Assembly: GCA_965221035.1 (NCBI GenBank)
Contig: OZ244860.1
Location: 558,001-622,000, forward strand
DNA: 64,000 nt
Reading direction: 5' to 3'
From: UBA6522 sp965221035
GTDB taxonomy: Bacteria; Pseudomonadota; Gammaproteobacteria; Steroidobacterales; Rariloculaceae
Shown one piece after another: positions 43,731 to 52,035 of the stretch (position 1 is its first letter; each line of letters opens with the position of its first letter). Made by a program: the position numbers and the translations under genes. The notes below the pieces were generated by a model. It did not search any database. It was given only the letters and a program-made list of their open reading frames with translations, and was not told where the DNA came from.

Positions 43731-45077
43731 TCAGGACGGTTGCCAGTGGCTCGCGATCAGGCGGCCGGTGCGACGCCCGATCGCGCACGCGCATCCGGTT
43801 CCGGCGCCGCTCAGGTAGTCCCCCACGTAATAGATGCCTTTCGGCCCGGCTTCCTGGGTGGCCAGAAAATTGCGAACCCGCCGAATCTGCCCGGTCCGGA
43901 ATTCCGGCGTGATGTAACCGTCGTACTGGACGACGGTTTCGCGGATCCGCCGGTCGATGTCCGGAACAAACTCGCGGATGCATTCGGTCGCGAATGCTTC
44001 CAGATTGCCGCCATCCTCGGCAACGTAGTGCCGCAGACGGTCCACGGAGATGCTGACCCATAGACGCGGAGGCCTGCCTTCGGTGTCCGGATCGCCGGGA
44101 TAGAACTTGAAGAAATTCAACGGCGTCTGCGCATGTCTTGTGAAATAGAGTCCGTCCACCTTCTCGACTTCGTGGTTCAGGACATATGTGACCATGCCGA
44201 ACTGGCAGTAGGGCACTCCGGCTTCGAAAAAACGCCGTTCCCACCGCGCCTTGTCCTCGACGAGTCCCGACGCACGGTTGCCGGGTGCTGCCACCACGAC
44301 GAGATCCGCCTCGGTGGACCGCGGCCCGTCCGGCGTGTCGTAGTGGACGCGCCTGCCGGGCCCGCTGTCGAAGCGGGCAATCCGGGTGACGCGGGCATTC
44401 AGGCGCACGTCCAGCAAACCGGCGAGTGAGCGCGTCAGAAAGCCGATACCGTCCTTGAAACAATAGCCGTCCTGCTCCCTGATGTGCGCCACCCTGGCGA
44501 GAAATACCGCCCTCGACAGTTGTTCCATGTTGTAGGCCAGCGCCACATTGAAAAGGGGGGACACGATGTATTCCAGAAAGTCCCTGCCGACCTTTCGCGT
44601 CAGGTACTCCGTCAGGCTCTCATCGTCAAAATCCGCCGCTGTGTGCAGCAGGCACGGATCGACCCGCCGGCGGGCCCTTCGGATGTCGGGCAACAGGGAT
44701 GCCAGCCGCAGCCTGGATCGCACGCTCAGAACCGGGGAAGTGAGCAACTCGTATCGCGACGGGGCGTTGCTCATCGGGTACCGAACCTTGCCGTCCGTGG
44801 CCGTTCCGGTTCCAAAGCTCGACAGCTTCACGAGGCAGTCGCCGAGACCGATTTCATCGCACAGGTCGAACAGTTCCCGATACCAGGAATTCAGGCCGCT
44901 GGCGCCGGTGATGTTCATCAACGAACCCACTTTTTCTTCCGCCATGCGGCCGCCGGGCAGGTGTTTCTCTTCGAGAACCGTCACCGTGAACCCGGATTTC
45001 TGCAGTTCGTAGGCGCACGAGAGCCCGGCTATGCCGGACCCGACAACGACCACATGCGTTGGCGACCCCTGATTCAA
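43731..45077 (-). CDS. FAD-dependent amine oxidase / protoporphyrinogen oxidase-like protein
   Basis: 448-residue flavoprotein. N-terminal dinucleotide fold VVVGSGIAGLSCAYELQKSG with the acidic residue in VTVLEEKHLPGGRM (GG-x-R motif), and C-terminal GIYYVGDYLSGAGTGCACAIGRRTG, the second FAD motif of the amine oxidase superfamily. The middle (YIVSPLFNVALAYNMEQLS) resembles protoporphyrinogen oxidase/HemY-like and carotenoid desaturase-like enzymes. Substrate not determinable. No haem gene is adjacent. The start has no clear ribosome site; 14-bp tandem repeats lie just upstream. Confidence 0.8.
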   Translation of the reverse strand: MNQGSPTHVVVVGSGIAGLSCAYELQKSGFTVTVLEEKHLPGGRMAEEKVGSLMNITGASGLNSWYRELFDLCDEIGLGDCLVKLSSFGTGTATDGKVRYPMSNAPSRYELLTSPVLSVRSRLRLASLLPDIRRARRRVDPCLLHTAADFDDESLTEYLTRKVGRDFLEYIVSPLFNVALAYNMEQLSRAVFLARVAHIREQDGYCFKDGIGFLTRSLAGLLDVRLNARVTRIARFDSGPGRRVHYDTPDGPRSTEADLVVVAAPGNRASGLVEDKARWERRFFEAGVPYCQFGMVTYVLNHEVEKVDGLYFTRHAQTPLNFFKFYPGDPDTEGRPPRLWVSISVDRLRHYVAEDGGNLEAFATECIREFVPDIDRRIRETVVQYDGYITPEFRTGQIRRVRNFLATQEAGPKGIYYVGDYLSGAGTGCACAIGRRTGRLIASHWQPS

Positions 45078-45080
45078 TCG

Positions 45081-45136
45081 AATGTTCCGTTCAGAGTGTT
45101 CCGTTCAGAGTGTTCCGTTCAGAGTGTTCCGTTCAG
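45081..45136. repeat. Four tandem 14-bp repeats
   Basis: The unit AGTGTTCCGTTCAG occurs four times end to end (first copy begins AA instead of AG). The last copy contains the stop codon of the amidase gene, so repeat expansion began at, or extended to, the gene end. It fills the whole gap before the FAD enzyme gene. Confidence 0.88.
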
Positions 45137-46665
45137 GGTGCGGCAGGCGGTGGAAGCCCGGGTAGCACCTGCTCGATCACCAATCCGATCGCCAGCAGAC
45201 GGCGATCGCTCATGACCGGGCCGTCCATCTCCAGGCCCACCGGTAGACCCTGCGGCGTCAGCCCTGCCGGGATCACGAGTCCGGGGACCCCCGCACCGCT
45301 GCCCGGACTCGTATTGCGGGCGAAGGTCGGGAATGTGGGAGCGCGGCGCCCGTTCAGTTCAACGAAGTCATCCTGGCCGATTGGCCGCGCTGGCAGGGGC
45401 GTGGCCGGAAAGACCATGGCATCGACACGATTGCCGGAAAAATAGTCCGCGTAGGCGTTCTGATAGCGGGGACGGTGCACTTCCATGGCTTCCCGGTATT
45501 CGGCACCGTCGATGCCCGGTCCATCGAAAATGTCGGCAACGAAAGCCCGTACGTCCGGGCTTCCGATCTGTTCGATCAGGCTTTCCACACCGACGCCGGA
45601 CCCGCCCTCCTCAAGGTAGCGGACCAGTTCGGCAGGTACCTCTCGCCTCGCGGCAGTCCCCATGGCGGTCCGCAGCTCCCGAAAACCCGGGATATCCGCC
45701 TCCACCAACTCCACGCCTGCGTCCACCAACGTACCCAGCGCCCGATTCATGACTTCAAGCGTCTGCGAGTCCAGATCTTCCCAGAAGTGTTCCCGGGGGA
45801 CGCCGAGGCGAAGATCGGACAGTCGGACGGGCGGCAGAACCGTATCGTCACCGGTAATCACGCCGTCCAGCAGTGCCAGGTCGGCCACGTCCCGCGCCAT
45901 CGGCCCCGGCGTGTCATTGGTCGATGAAATCGGCACGATGCCCGCGCCGGGGTAACGTCCCGAGCTTGGCCGCAGGCCCGCGATTCCGCAGAGCGAAGCC
46001 GGGATTCGCACGGATCCGCCGGTGTCGGTACCCAGGCCCGCGGCGGCGATGCGGGCCCCGATAGCGGCGGCGGTGCCGCCGCTGCTGCCCCCGGGAATCA
46101 TCGCCGGATCATAAGGGTTGCCTGCGGGCCCGAATACGCCGTTGTTGTTCGTGATCCCCATCGCCAGTTCATGCAGGTTGGTCTTGCCGAGCAGCAACGC
46201 GCCGGAGTCGAACAACGCCTGGGCGACCGGCGCATTCCGTCTCGGTCGATGGCCGCGCAATGCGGCGGTTCCTCCGGTTGTCGGCAGCGCCGCGGTGTCG
46301 ATATTGTCCTTGAGCACCACGGGTATGCCGTGAAGCGGTCCCAGCGGCGCGCCGGCGAGCCGGCGTTCGTCCGCCGCTCGCGCAGCTTGCCGAAGGGCAT
46401 CGGGATGCTCGGATATGAAGGCATTGAGATGCCGCCACGCATCGGCTTGCGCGATCAACGACTCCGCGTAGGCTTCCGCCGACAGTTCGCCATTCCGGAT
46501 CGCGGTGGCCGCCTGGGCGGCCGTCAGCTCCACGATGTCGGAATGACGGGTCTGGGCCAAGGCACGCCCCCGGCCCGGGCCCATCGTTGTGGTCAACAAC
46601 GGCCCACCCAGCAGGACGCCGGCGCCCACGCCCAGTGTTGTCAACACATTGCGGCGGTCCAACAT
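45133..46665 (-). CDS. Amidase signature family enzyme, Tat-exported
   Basis: 510-residue amidase. The Tat signal has LDRRNVLTTLGVGAGVLLGG with a cut near GRALAQ. The Ser-Ser-Lys triad is present: VLKDNIDTAALPTTGG (Lys) and PGGSSGGTAAAIGARIAAAG with TDTGGSVRIPASLCG (both Ser). Relatives hydrolyse a wide range of amides, so the substrate is open. The protein should act in the periplasm. It is followed by the FAD enzyme on the same strand and preceded by a cupin. Confidence 0.9.
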   Translation of the reverse strand: MLDRRNVLTTLGVGAGVLLGGPLLTTTMGPGRGRALAQTRHSDIVELTAAQAATAIRNGELSAEAYAESLIAQADAWRHLNAFISEHPDALRQAARAADERRLAGAPLGPLHGIPVVLKDNIDTAALPTTGGTAALRGHRPRRNAPVAQALFDSGALLLGKTNLHELAMGITNNNGVFGPAGNPYDPAMIPGGSSGGTAAAIGARIAAAGLGTDTGGSVRIPASLCGIAGLRPSSGRYPGAGIVPISSTNDTPGPMARDVADLALLDGVITGDDTVLPPVRLSDLRLGVPREHFWEDLDSQTLEVMNRALGTLVDAGVELVEADIPGFRELRTAMGTAARREVPAELVRYLEEGGSGVGVESLIEQIGSPDVRAFVADIFDGPGIDGAEYREAMEVHRPRYQNAYADYFSGNRVDAMVFPATPLPARPIGQDDFVELNGRRAPTFPTFARNTSPGSGAGVPGLVIPAGLTPQGLPVGLEMDGPVMSDRRLLAIGLVIEQVLPGLPPPAAP

Positions 46666-46778
46666 GGTGCTCGCCAGATCACGGTCCGAAACAGCTCATT
46701 GGCCGGTCGCCGTCAAGGACTCATGCCCAGGCCGTGCGGCGATCCGGCCATTGCGGCCTGGTCGTTCAGGCAACCGGA

Positions 46779-47351
46779 TCAGGGCGTGTTGGAAGCCGGG
46801 TTGCCACCGGGCGGACGAACAGGATGGATGTCCATGTCGCGCAGCAACCTCATCATGTACTCCGGATCCTGTCTCTGCTCGTCCGTCAGCGCGCCGCGGG
46901 TCATGTAACCGCGCTCATAGCCGGCCGGCTCGTAGATCATCAGCGCGCGGACGGGCTCGTCGCCGAGCACGCGCGTGTGATGGACCCTGCCGGGAGGAAT
47001 GTAGACCAGGTCCCCGGGGCCGAGCGTGTCGACTTCATCGTCCACCGTCCACTCCATGCTCCCGGAAATGATGTAGAACACTTCGCTGTGGAATTCATGC
47101 GTGTGACCGGGAGCGCTGTTCATCCCGGGGAAGAAGGTCTCGTCGACGATGCTGAACCGCCCCCGGGACTCTTCCGCCGTAAGCAGAAATTCGGTTCGCG
47201 AGTTTCCGCGCGAATAGATCTCCGTCGCGCCGGCCTTGTGAAAGTACGCGCTCGCGCCGCTGCCGTCCTGTGCCAAGGCGTAGCTCATGCCCATCAGTAG
47301 CGCGGCGATTCCCGCGGTTGCCAGGGGGCCCAATGTCCGATTCCTGATCAT
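46779..47351 (-). CDS. Cupin domain protein, exported
   Basis: 190-residue protein with a signal peptide (IAALLMGMSYALAQ) and a single cupin barrel. Metal-binding residues are in PGHTHEFHSEVFYIISG (H-x-H...E) and PPGRVHHTRVL (His). It belongs to the broad cupin_2 group; function unknown. About 113 bases upstream of the amidase on the same strand. It shares the exported-cupin design with the gene at 63.4 kb but not close sequence. Confidence 0.82.
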   Translation of the reverse strand: MIRNRTLGPLATAGIAALLMGMSYALAQDGSGASAYFHKAGATEIYSRGNSRTEFLLTAEESRGRFSIVDETFFPGMNSAPGHTHEFHSEVFYIISGSMEWTVDDEVDTLGPGDLVYIPPGRVHHTRVLGDEPVRALMIYEPAGYERGYMTRGALTDEQRQDPEYMMRLLRDMDIHPVRPPGGNPASNTP

Positions 47352-47772
47352 GGTCTTATTTCTCCGTCATTTGGGCGCCACCGGCGCCGTTGCATTCGGA
47401 TGGATTGCACGCTCCGCAAACCCATCCGGTGCCCGATTGCCCATCCGTTGCCCGAATGCGTTTGAGCTGAACCGACGAGTCCTCCACTCGTCAATACTCC
47501 ACCACTGACCCCTTGGGTTGCAACCTGCGGCGAAGCGATCTCGGACCTGGGATGTATTCTGCTGGACGTGCACGCTCGGGGTCGCATCCGGAATTCGTGA
47601 TCGTTGACGCGGCAATCCCTGCTAGCATACCTGCTGTGACGGAATTCGGATGCTTGATGATCCTCATCCTGTATTGCCGCTCCCTTGGGGCAGCCGCATT
47701 TACAGCAAACGCATTTATAGCAACCGCATTAGTTGGCAACCGCATTGAACAGAACGCTCGACGACTGAGAAC
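47352..47772. other. Intergenic region with short repeats
   Basis: No gene is seen in these 421 bases. Contents: an imperfect CCCATCCGkTGCCCGA duplication near 47421-47460 and four copies of an 11-base core described separately. Confidence 0.6.
47690..47746. repeat. Four spaced 11-bp repeats
   Basis: GCAnmCGCATT cores start at 47690, 47705, 47720 and 47736, 15-16 bases apart, with diverged spacers. The array lies 27-83 bases before the rnfC-like start. Confidence 0.65.
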
Positions 47773-49299
47773 GTGGAGAAGCTGACAGGTCCCGTTCGCG
47801 GGCTGGCCGGGATCCGGTTTCCGCCACGGAAGCGCCGCAGTACACAAATCCCGCTGGAATCGGCAGGCCTGCCCAGGGAACTCGTCCTGCCCCTGGAAGG
47901 CGGCCTGTCGGCGCGGGAGATGCGTCCCGCGGTAATGCGCGGACAGCGCGTATTGCGCGGCCAGCCGCTGGTGCAGGGCGGCGGACCGCTGAGCCTGTGG
48001 GCGCATGCCAGCACTTCCGGCATTGTGCGCTCTCTGGAAGCGCACCCGGTGGGCCCGGTGCGGCGTCGCGAGGCCCTTTGCGCCGTGTTGGAGGTTGACG
48101 GTGAGGACGAGGTGTGGCCGGAACTTGAACCTCCCGATCCGGCACGGTGGGACGCCCCTGAAAAACTGGCGACGGCGTTGTCGCGGGCCGGCCTGGCGGG
48201 GCTTGGAGGGGCGGTATTCCCCACCGGGGTCAAGCTCGCGGCGTCCCGCCGCAAACCCATTCACACGGTGGTGGTCAATGGCGCCGAGTGCGAACCCCAC
48301 ATCAGCTGCGACGACATGCTGATGCGCACGTCCCCCCGCGAGGTGTTGGCCGGAGCGCTTGCGCTGGTCGCGCTGACCGGGGCGTCGCGGGGATGCGTGG
48401 CGCTGGAACGGGACAAGACCGAAGCCCGGAGGGCGCTGGACAGGGAACTCGCCCTGCTGGGTGGCGAGTCGCGGGTTTCGGTGGTCGCCGTTCCAAACAT
48501 CTATCCCGCCGGGGGTGAGCGCCAGCTCATCCAGGTACTCACCGGCCACGAAGTGCCGTCCCGCGCCTATCCCACCGACATCGGTTACCTGTGCCAGAAT
48601 GTCGGCACGGCGACCGCGCTATATCGGTTCCTCCAATCCGGAGAACCGATGATCCGCCGCGTCACCACGGTCGCAGGCCGGGGCATAGCGCGGCCGCGAA
48701 ATCTGGAAGTGCGCCTTGGCACGCGAGTCGCCGACGTGGTGGCCGCTTGCGGAGGTTACAAACCGCAGGCCGCCCGTCTGATCTTGGGCGGCAGCATGAT
48801 GGGGATACCGCTCGAGAGCGACTCGATGCCCGTCCTGCGCGCCGCAAATTGCATCTACGTGCCCACCGAATCCGAACTGGGCCTGCCGACCGAAGAGTTT
48901 CCGTGCATTCGTTGCGGCGATTGCGTGTCCGTCTGTCCAGCCAGCCTCATGCCGCACGAGCTGCACCGCGCAGTCAGCAACAAGCGGATGGAGTCCACCG
49001 AAGATCTTGGGCTGTTCGACTGCATCGAATGCGGATGCTGTGACGTGGTGTGCCCGAGCCACATTCGGCTCGCGGAGTCTTTCCGCGCCGGCAAGCAGGC
49101 ATTCGTGCGGACCATGGACCGCGAAGCACGCGTTCGCTGGTTCGACCAACGCGAGCAGACCCGACGCCGGCGGGTCGGAATCTGGGAAGCCGCGCACGGC
49201 CAGGACTACGGACCGGAAACACCACCCGGTCAGTGCGCCGAAGCCGTGGCGGATGTGATCGAGCGGGTGAACCGGTTGCCCGGGCCAAGCGAGGCCTGA
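47773..49299 (+). CDS. RnfC-like electron transport protein (orphan)
   Basis: 508-residue relative of RnfC/RsxC and NADH:quinone oxidoreductase NuoF-type folds. N-terminal barrel-sandwich segment (AHASTSGIVRSLE), flavin/NADH domain with GGAVFPTGVKL and VVVNGAECEPHISCDDMLM, an SLBB region, and two 4Fe-4S motifs CIRCGDCVSVCP and CIECGCCDVVCP near residues 378-425. It lacks the long alanine-rich tail of enterobacterial RnfC. Starts with GTG. None of rnfABDGE is next to it, so whether it works in an Rnf complex encoded elsewhere cannot be told. Confidence 0.87.
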   Translation: MEKLTGPVRGLAGIRFPPRKRRSTQIPLESAGLPRELVLPLEGGLSAREMRPAVMRGQRVLRGQPLVQGGGPLSLWAHASTSGIVRSLEAHPVGPVRRREALCAVLEVDGEDEVWPELEPPDPARWDAPEKLATALSRAGLAGLGGAVFPTGVKLAASRRKPIHTVVVNGAECEPHISCDDMLMRTSPREVLAGALALVALTGASRGCVALERDKTEARRALDRELALLGGESRVSVVAVPNIYPAGGERQLIQVLTGHEVPSRAYPTDIGYLCQNVGTATALYRFLQSGEPMIRRVTTVAGRGIARPRNLEVRLGTRVADVVAACGGYKPQAARLILGGSMMGIPLESDSMPVLRAANCIYVPTESELGLPTEEFPCIRCGDCVSVCPASLMPHELHRAVSNKRMESTEDLGLFDCIECGCCDVVCPSHIRLAESFRAGKQAFVRTMDREARVRWFDQREQTRRRRVGIWEAAHGQDYGPETPPGQCAEAVADVIERVNRLPGPSEA

Positions 49300-49300
49300 C

Positions 49301-49382
49301 GCCATTGCAGGCGGCGACCGGCGGAACCAGCGATACTACACGCCATTGAAGGCGGCGACCGGCGGCACCGGCCATACTATTG
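49301..49382. repeat. 41-bp direct repeat, two tandem copies
   Basis: Copies at 49301-49341 and 49342-49382 both begin GCCATTG and share GGCGGCGACCGGCGG and CATACTA-type ends, with six to eight mismatches. Located between the rnfC-like stop and the CBS gene. Confidence 0.8.
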
Positions 49383-49423
49383 ATTGGATGGGAATTGCGA
49401 CAGAGAAACGATGAGGGACGGCC

Positions 49424-49852
49424 ATGCACACAATCCGTGACATCCTCGGCAATAAAGGAACCACCATATGGTCCGTCGCGCCCGACGAAACCGTGTACGA
49501 GGCCATACGCCGATTGGGCGAACACGGAGTGGGCGCCTTGCTCGTCATGAACGGCGACCGGCTGGCCGGCCTTTTTTCCGAACGCGACTACACGAGGAGG
49601 GTCGTCCTGAAGGGACTTCGCTCCCGTGACACCCAGGTCGGCACGGTCATGAGCACGCCGGTGCTCACGATCTCCCCCGACGCGACCGTCCAGCAGGGCT
49701 TGTCGACGATGACCGAAAAATTCGTCAGGCACCTCCCGGTGACCGACGATGACCGCGTGATCGGTGTGGTCTCCATCGGCGACCTGGTCAAGGCCGTAAT
49801 CCAGGACCAGGAAGCCCTGATCGAACAACTGGAACGCTACATCGCGGGTTGA
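49424..49852 (+). CDS. CBS domain pair protein
   Basis: 142-residue protein made almost wholly of two CBS motifs (a Bateman module): ETVYEAIRRLGEHGVGALLV...GLFSERDYTRRVV and VGTVMSTPVLTISPDATVQQGL...RHLPVTDDDRVIGVVSIGDLVKAV. Such stand-alone modules bind adenosine nucleotides or act as sensors; the partner is unknown. GAGGGACGG before the ATG is a plausible ribosome site. Confidence 0.9.
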   Translation: MHTIRDILGNKGTTIWSVAPDETVYEAIRRLGEHGVGALLVMNGDRLAGLFSERDYTRRVVLKGLRSRDTQVGTVMSTPVLTISPDATVQQGLSTMTEKFVRHLPVTDDDRVIGVVSIGDLVKAVIQDQEALIEQLERYIAG

Positions 49853-49943
49853 CCAGTCGATTCCGCTGACTAGTATGCATTTGTGGTCGAAATACGCGAA
49901 AACGGAACTAACTGCGCCCTTTCCGACGTGCTATGGTCCAACA

Positions 49944-50117
49944 ATGAACCGAACGGGCTTGGCTGTGGTTGGCTTCTTTTTCACGCTTCTGCTCGCCATT
50001 CTGGCAGCGATCGGCGGAATCTACTGGCAGCTGTCGGAAGTTCGCGAGCGCCTGGTCCGGATTGAAACGCAATTGGTATACGGGCTGCCGGCAAGTTCCG
50101 ACCGTATCGTGGAATGA
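49944..50117 (+). CDS. Small single-helix membrane protein, hypothetical
   Basis: 57 residues with one strong membrane helix (TGLAVVGFFFTLLLAILAAIGGIYW) followed by a short charged amphipathic stretch (EVRERLVRIETQL). No clear ribosome site. It may be a real micro-protein, but small size and lack of recognisable homologs keep confidence low. Confidence 0.4.
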   Translation: MNRTGLAVVGFFFTLLLAILAAIGGIYWQLSEVRERLVRIETQLVYGLPASSDRIVE

Positions 50118-50157
50118 TGGCCGGCGATAATGAACCAGACCGCCTGAAACCCGAATT

Positions 50158-50231
50158 TGGAGGCTAGGCCCGGAATCGAACCGAGGTCCGCGGCTTTGCA
50201 GGCCGCTGCATAACCACTCTGCCACCTAGCC
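50158..50231 (-). tRNA. tRNA-Cys(GCA)
   Basis: 74 nt with encoded CCA. Acceptor GGCTAGG pairs with CCTAGCC, anticodon loop C-T-G-C-A-A-A gives GCA, T arm GGTTCGATTCC is standard. It adjoins the remnant of a toxin gene on its 5' side. Confidence 0.96.
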
Positions 50232-50287
50232 TTGGGGGAAGGATAGCCTGTCGCGGGTTTCGATAAAAGGCGCGTGGACAAGCGCAG

Positions 50288-50344
50288 TCAGTCTTGCGGC
50301 GGAAAAACGTCCAGCAAAACGCTGGTGTCAACCGCCTTAATCAT
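50288..50344 (-). pseudogene. VapC-like PIN toxin, truncated after 18 codons
   Basis: The ATG overlaps the antitoxin stop (ATGA) and encodes MIKAVDTSVLLDVFPPQD, the classic PIN-domain start with the first catalytic Asp (VDTSVLLDVF), then a TGA. The remaining roughly 110 codons of a PIN toxin are absent in any frame before tRNA-Cys, 57 bases on. The other catalytic acids are therefore lost. Confidence 0.75.
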
Positions 50345-50562
50345 CGGCCACGAATCTCCTCAAGGTAGTCGTCCGTGTTGCCCTCTCGACCCAGTATCGC
50401 GTAAACGCGTTCCACGCGATGTTGAGCCGCCGTTCGTTTGTGAATGAGAAGACCGTCCCGCGTCGGGGTGATCTCGACCTCAACGTTGTGATTCATACCA
50501 AACTGATCCCGAAGTTTCTTGGGAATCGTGATCTGGCCTCGTTCGGATATACGCATGCTCAT
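50341..50562 (-). CDS. AbrB/MazE-type antitoxin (VapB-like)
   Basis: 73-residue protein with an N-terminal AbrB swapped-hairpin DNA-binding domain (RISERGQITIPKKLRDQFGM) and a short C-terminal toxin-binding tail (ILGREGNTDDYLEEIRGR). A perfect palindrome just before the start fits autoregulation. The toxin partner is truncated, so this is an orphan antitoxin. ATG 50562 or 50556. Confidence 0.85.
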   Translation of the reverse strand: MSMRISERGQITIPKKLRDQFGMNHNVEVEITPTRDGLLIHKRTAAQHRVERVYAILGREGNTDDYLEEIRGR

Positions 50563-50565
50563 CTC

Positions 50566-50582
50566 AATATGAAATTCATATT
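50566..50582. promoter_or_regulatory. Palindromic operator of the antitoxin gene
   Basis: AATATGAA-A-TTCATATT, perfect eight-base arms around one central base, four bases upstream of the antitoxin ATG. Position and symmetry match operators bound by VapB-type antitoxins. Confidence 0.6.
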
Positions 50583-50668
50583 CAGAAAATCATACTTCAA
50601 TGAGCGGCTGTGGTAGCTGGCGGCTTGCGTCCATCAGCATTTCAATTCGCCGGGATATTCGGCTCGGC

Positions 50669-51028
50669 TCATGGCACTGTGCGCCCGGCCTCGACGATCG
50701 GAATATTCGCTTCGGTGGGGACGAATACAAGTTTCTCGATATTTCCGTTCTGCAGGGCCTCACCAAAAGCACCGATGAACTCCTGCACACGGTACTCCGG
50801 AAAATCGCGGGCGGCTGCGCCGACAATGGCGATGGCCTCCGCACGCAAGATCGCTGCATCCCGCTCAGCCCGTGCCTGTTCCACCAGTATCTGACGTTCC
50901 TGTTCCGCACGGGCGAGGCTTGCTTCGCCCCTCAGCCCCTGCTGCCAGACCCTATAGACAGGTAGTCCAAACATTAGTGCTGTTATGAGAAGGATTACGG
51001 CGACCCCCAGTGCCACTATTTGCGTCAT
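50669..51028 (-). CDS. Membrane-anchored coiled-coil protein, phage-like
   Basis: 119 residues from ATG 51028 (135 from 51076). One N-terminal helix (IVALGVAVILLITALMFGLP), a coiled coil rich in Ala/Glu/Arg (ARAEQERQILVEQARAERDA) and a conserved end GNIEKLVFVPTEANIPIVEAGR. The tail resembles the end of SPFH/prohibitin-type proteins, and similar small proteins are common in phages and prophages. Function unknown. It lies in a lower-GC patch with the toxin-antitoxin remnant. Confidence 0.6.
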   Translation of the reverse strand: MTQIVALGVAVILLITALMFGLPVYRVWQQGLRGEASLARAEQERQILVEQARAERDAAILRAEAIAIVGAAARDFPEYRVQEFIGAFGEALQNGNIEKLVFVPTEANIPIVEAGRTVP

Positions 51029-51286
51029 CGGATTTGTTCTTCCCTTACGGGAAAGCGCCTCGCTGTTTCTCACCATCGGTTCTCTCCTGCATCCTTATCG
51101 AATTAACGTGCCCGTTGTTCAAACAGTGCGTCCGGCGTCGGTAAATCATCTCAATTTTCCATGCCCTGGGAAGGGTTCAAATCTGGTCGATTTGCACAGA
51201 TTTGCGCCCTTTCCACGATTAGGGAACCCCTTGCACCGTCAGCCGTTAAATCGATGCGAGCCGCCTGGAAGAACGGCGGTCGCAGG

Positions 51287-51967
51287 CTAGGAAGTCCAAT
51301 ACCCCGTAAGCTGATACCCGATCAGCATAAACCCGGCCACCATTAGCAGAACATTGGCAGCATAGGCGTGGCGCAGGAAGCTGTCGGTCGAGCGCCAGGC
51401 GTTGAAGGCGATCAGCATCACGCCCAGGGCCACGAGCTGGCCTAGTTCGACGCCGACGTTGAAGGACAGCATGTTGGTGATGAGCCCGTCCGGGGAGATC
51501 GCCAGGTCCTGGAGCTTCGTGGACAGGCCGAAGCCATGGAAGAATCCGAAGATGAGCACCGCAGCCTTCATGTTGGGCTGGAAGCCGAAATGCCGGAATC
51601 CATCCAGGTTCTCGAAGGCCTTGTAGACCACGGAGAATCCGATCACGGCGTCGATGAGATAGGGATTGGCGTGGATGCCCCCGAGCACGCCCAGCAGCAG
51701 GGTCGCGCTGTGCCCCACCGCGAACAGCGTCACGTAGGTCACCACATCGCGCATTCGGTGAAGGAAGAAGATCACGCCGGCGAGAAACGCCAGGTGGTCG
51801 TAGCCGGTCACCATGTGCTTGGCGCCGAGGTAGATGTAGGGTCCGATCTGCGGCCCGACGCTGTTCAGCAGGAATGCCTGATCCGCGCCTTCGATTCCGT
51901 GGGCAAGGGTCGCGGAAGTGGCCGTTCCACCCAGTAGCAATGCTAGCAGATATCGTGTCATCTTCAT
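51287..51967 (-). CDS. HupE/UreJ-like membrane protein
   Basis: 226-residue protein with a signal-like start, then AHGIEGADQ and about six membrane helices. Conserved histidines are in AKHMVTGYDHLAFLAGVIFF, LFAVGHSATLL and GFFHGFGLS, the pattern of the HupE/UreJ_2 family, some members of which are linked to metal transport. Context here does not tell the metal. ATG 51967 chosen over an upstream in-frame codon at 52027 that would enter the TRAP gene region. A TACAAT lies nine bases before the ATG. Confidence 0.8.
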   Translation of the reverse strand: MKMTRYLLALLLGGTATSATLAHGIEGADQAFLLNSVGPQIGPYIYLGAKHMVTGYDHLAFLAGVIFFLHRMRDVVTYVTLFAVGHSATLLLGVLGGIHANPYLIDAVIGFSVVYKAFENLDGFRHFGFQPNMKAAVLIFGFFHGFGLSTKLQDLAISPDGLITNMLSFNVGVELGQLVALGVMLIAFNAWRSTDSFLRHAYAANVLLMVAGFMLIGYQLTGYWTS

Positions 51968-51998
51968 GGTGGGCGATTGTACTACCGAGAGCGGCGTA

Positions 51999-52020
51999 TT
52001 GACCGACGCGTCGACTAACC
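51999..52020. promoter_or_regulatory. Shared 22-bp motif upstream of the TRAP operon
   Basis: TTGACCGACGCGTCGACTAACC contains the palindrome CGACGCGTCG and closely matches two copies at 58167 and 58190. TTGACC may also be the -35 of a promoter whose -10 is GACAAT (52023-52028). Confidence 0.6.
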
Positions 52021-52035
52021 GTGACAATCTACGCG

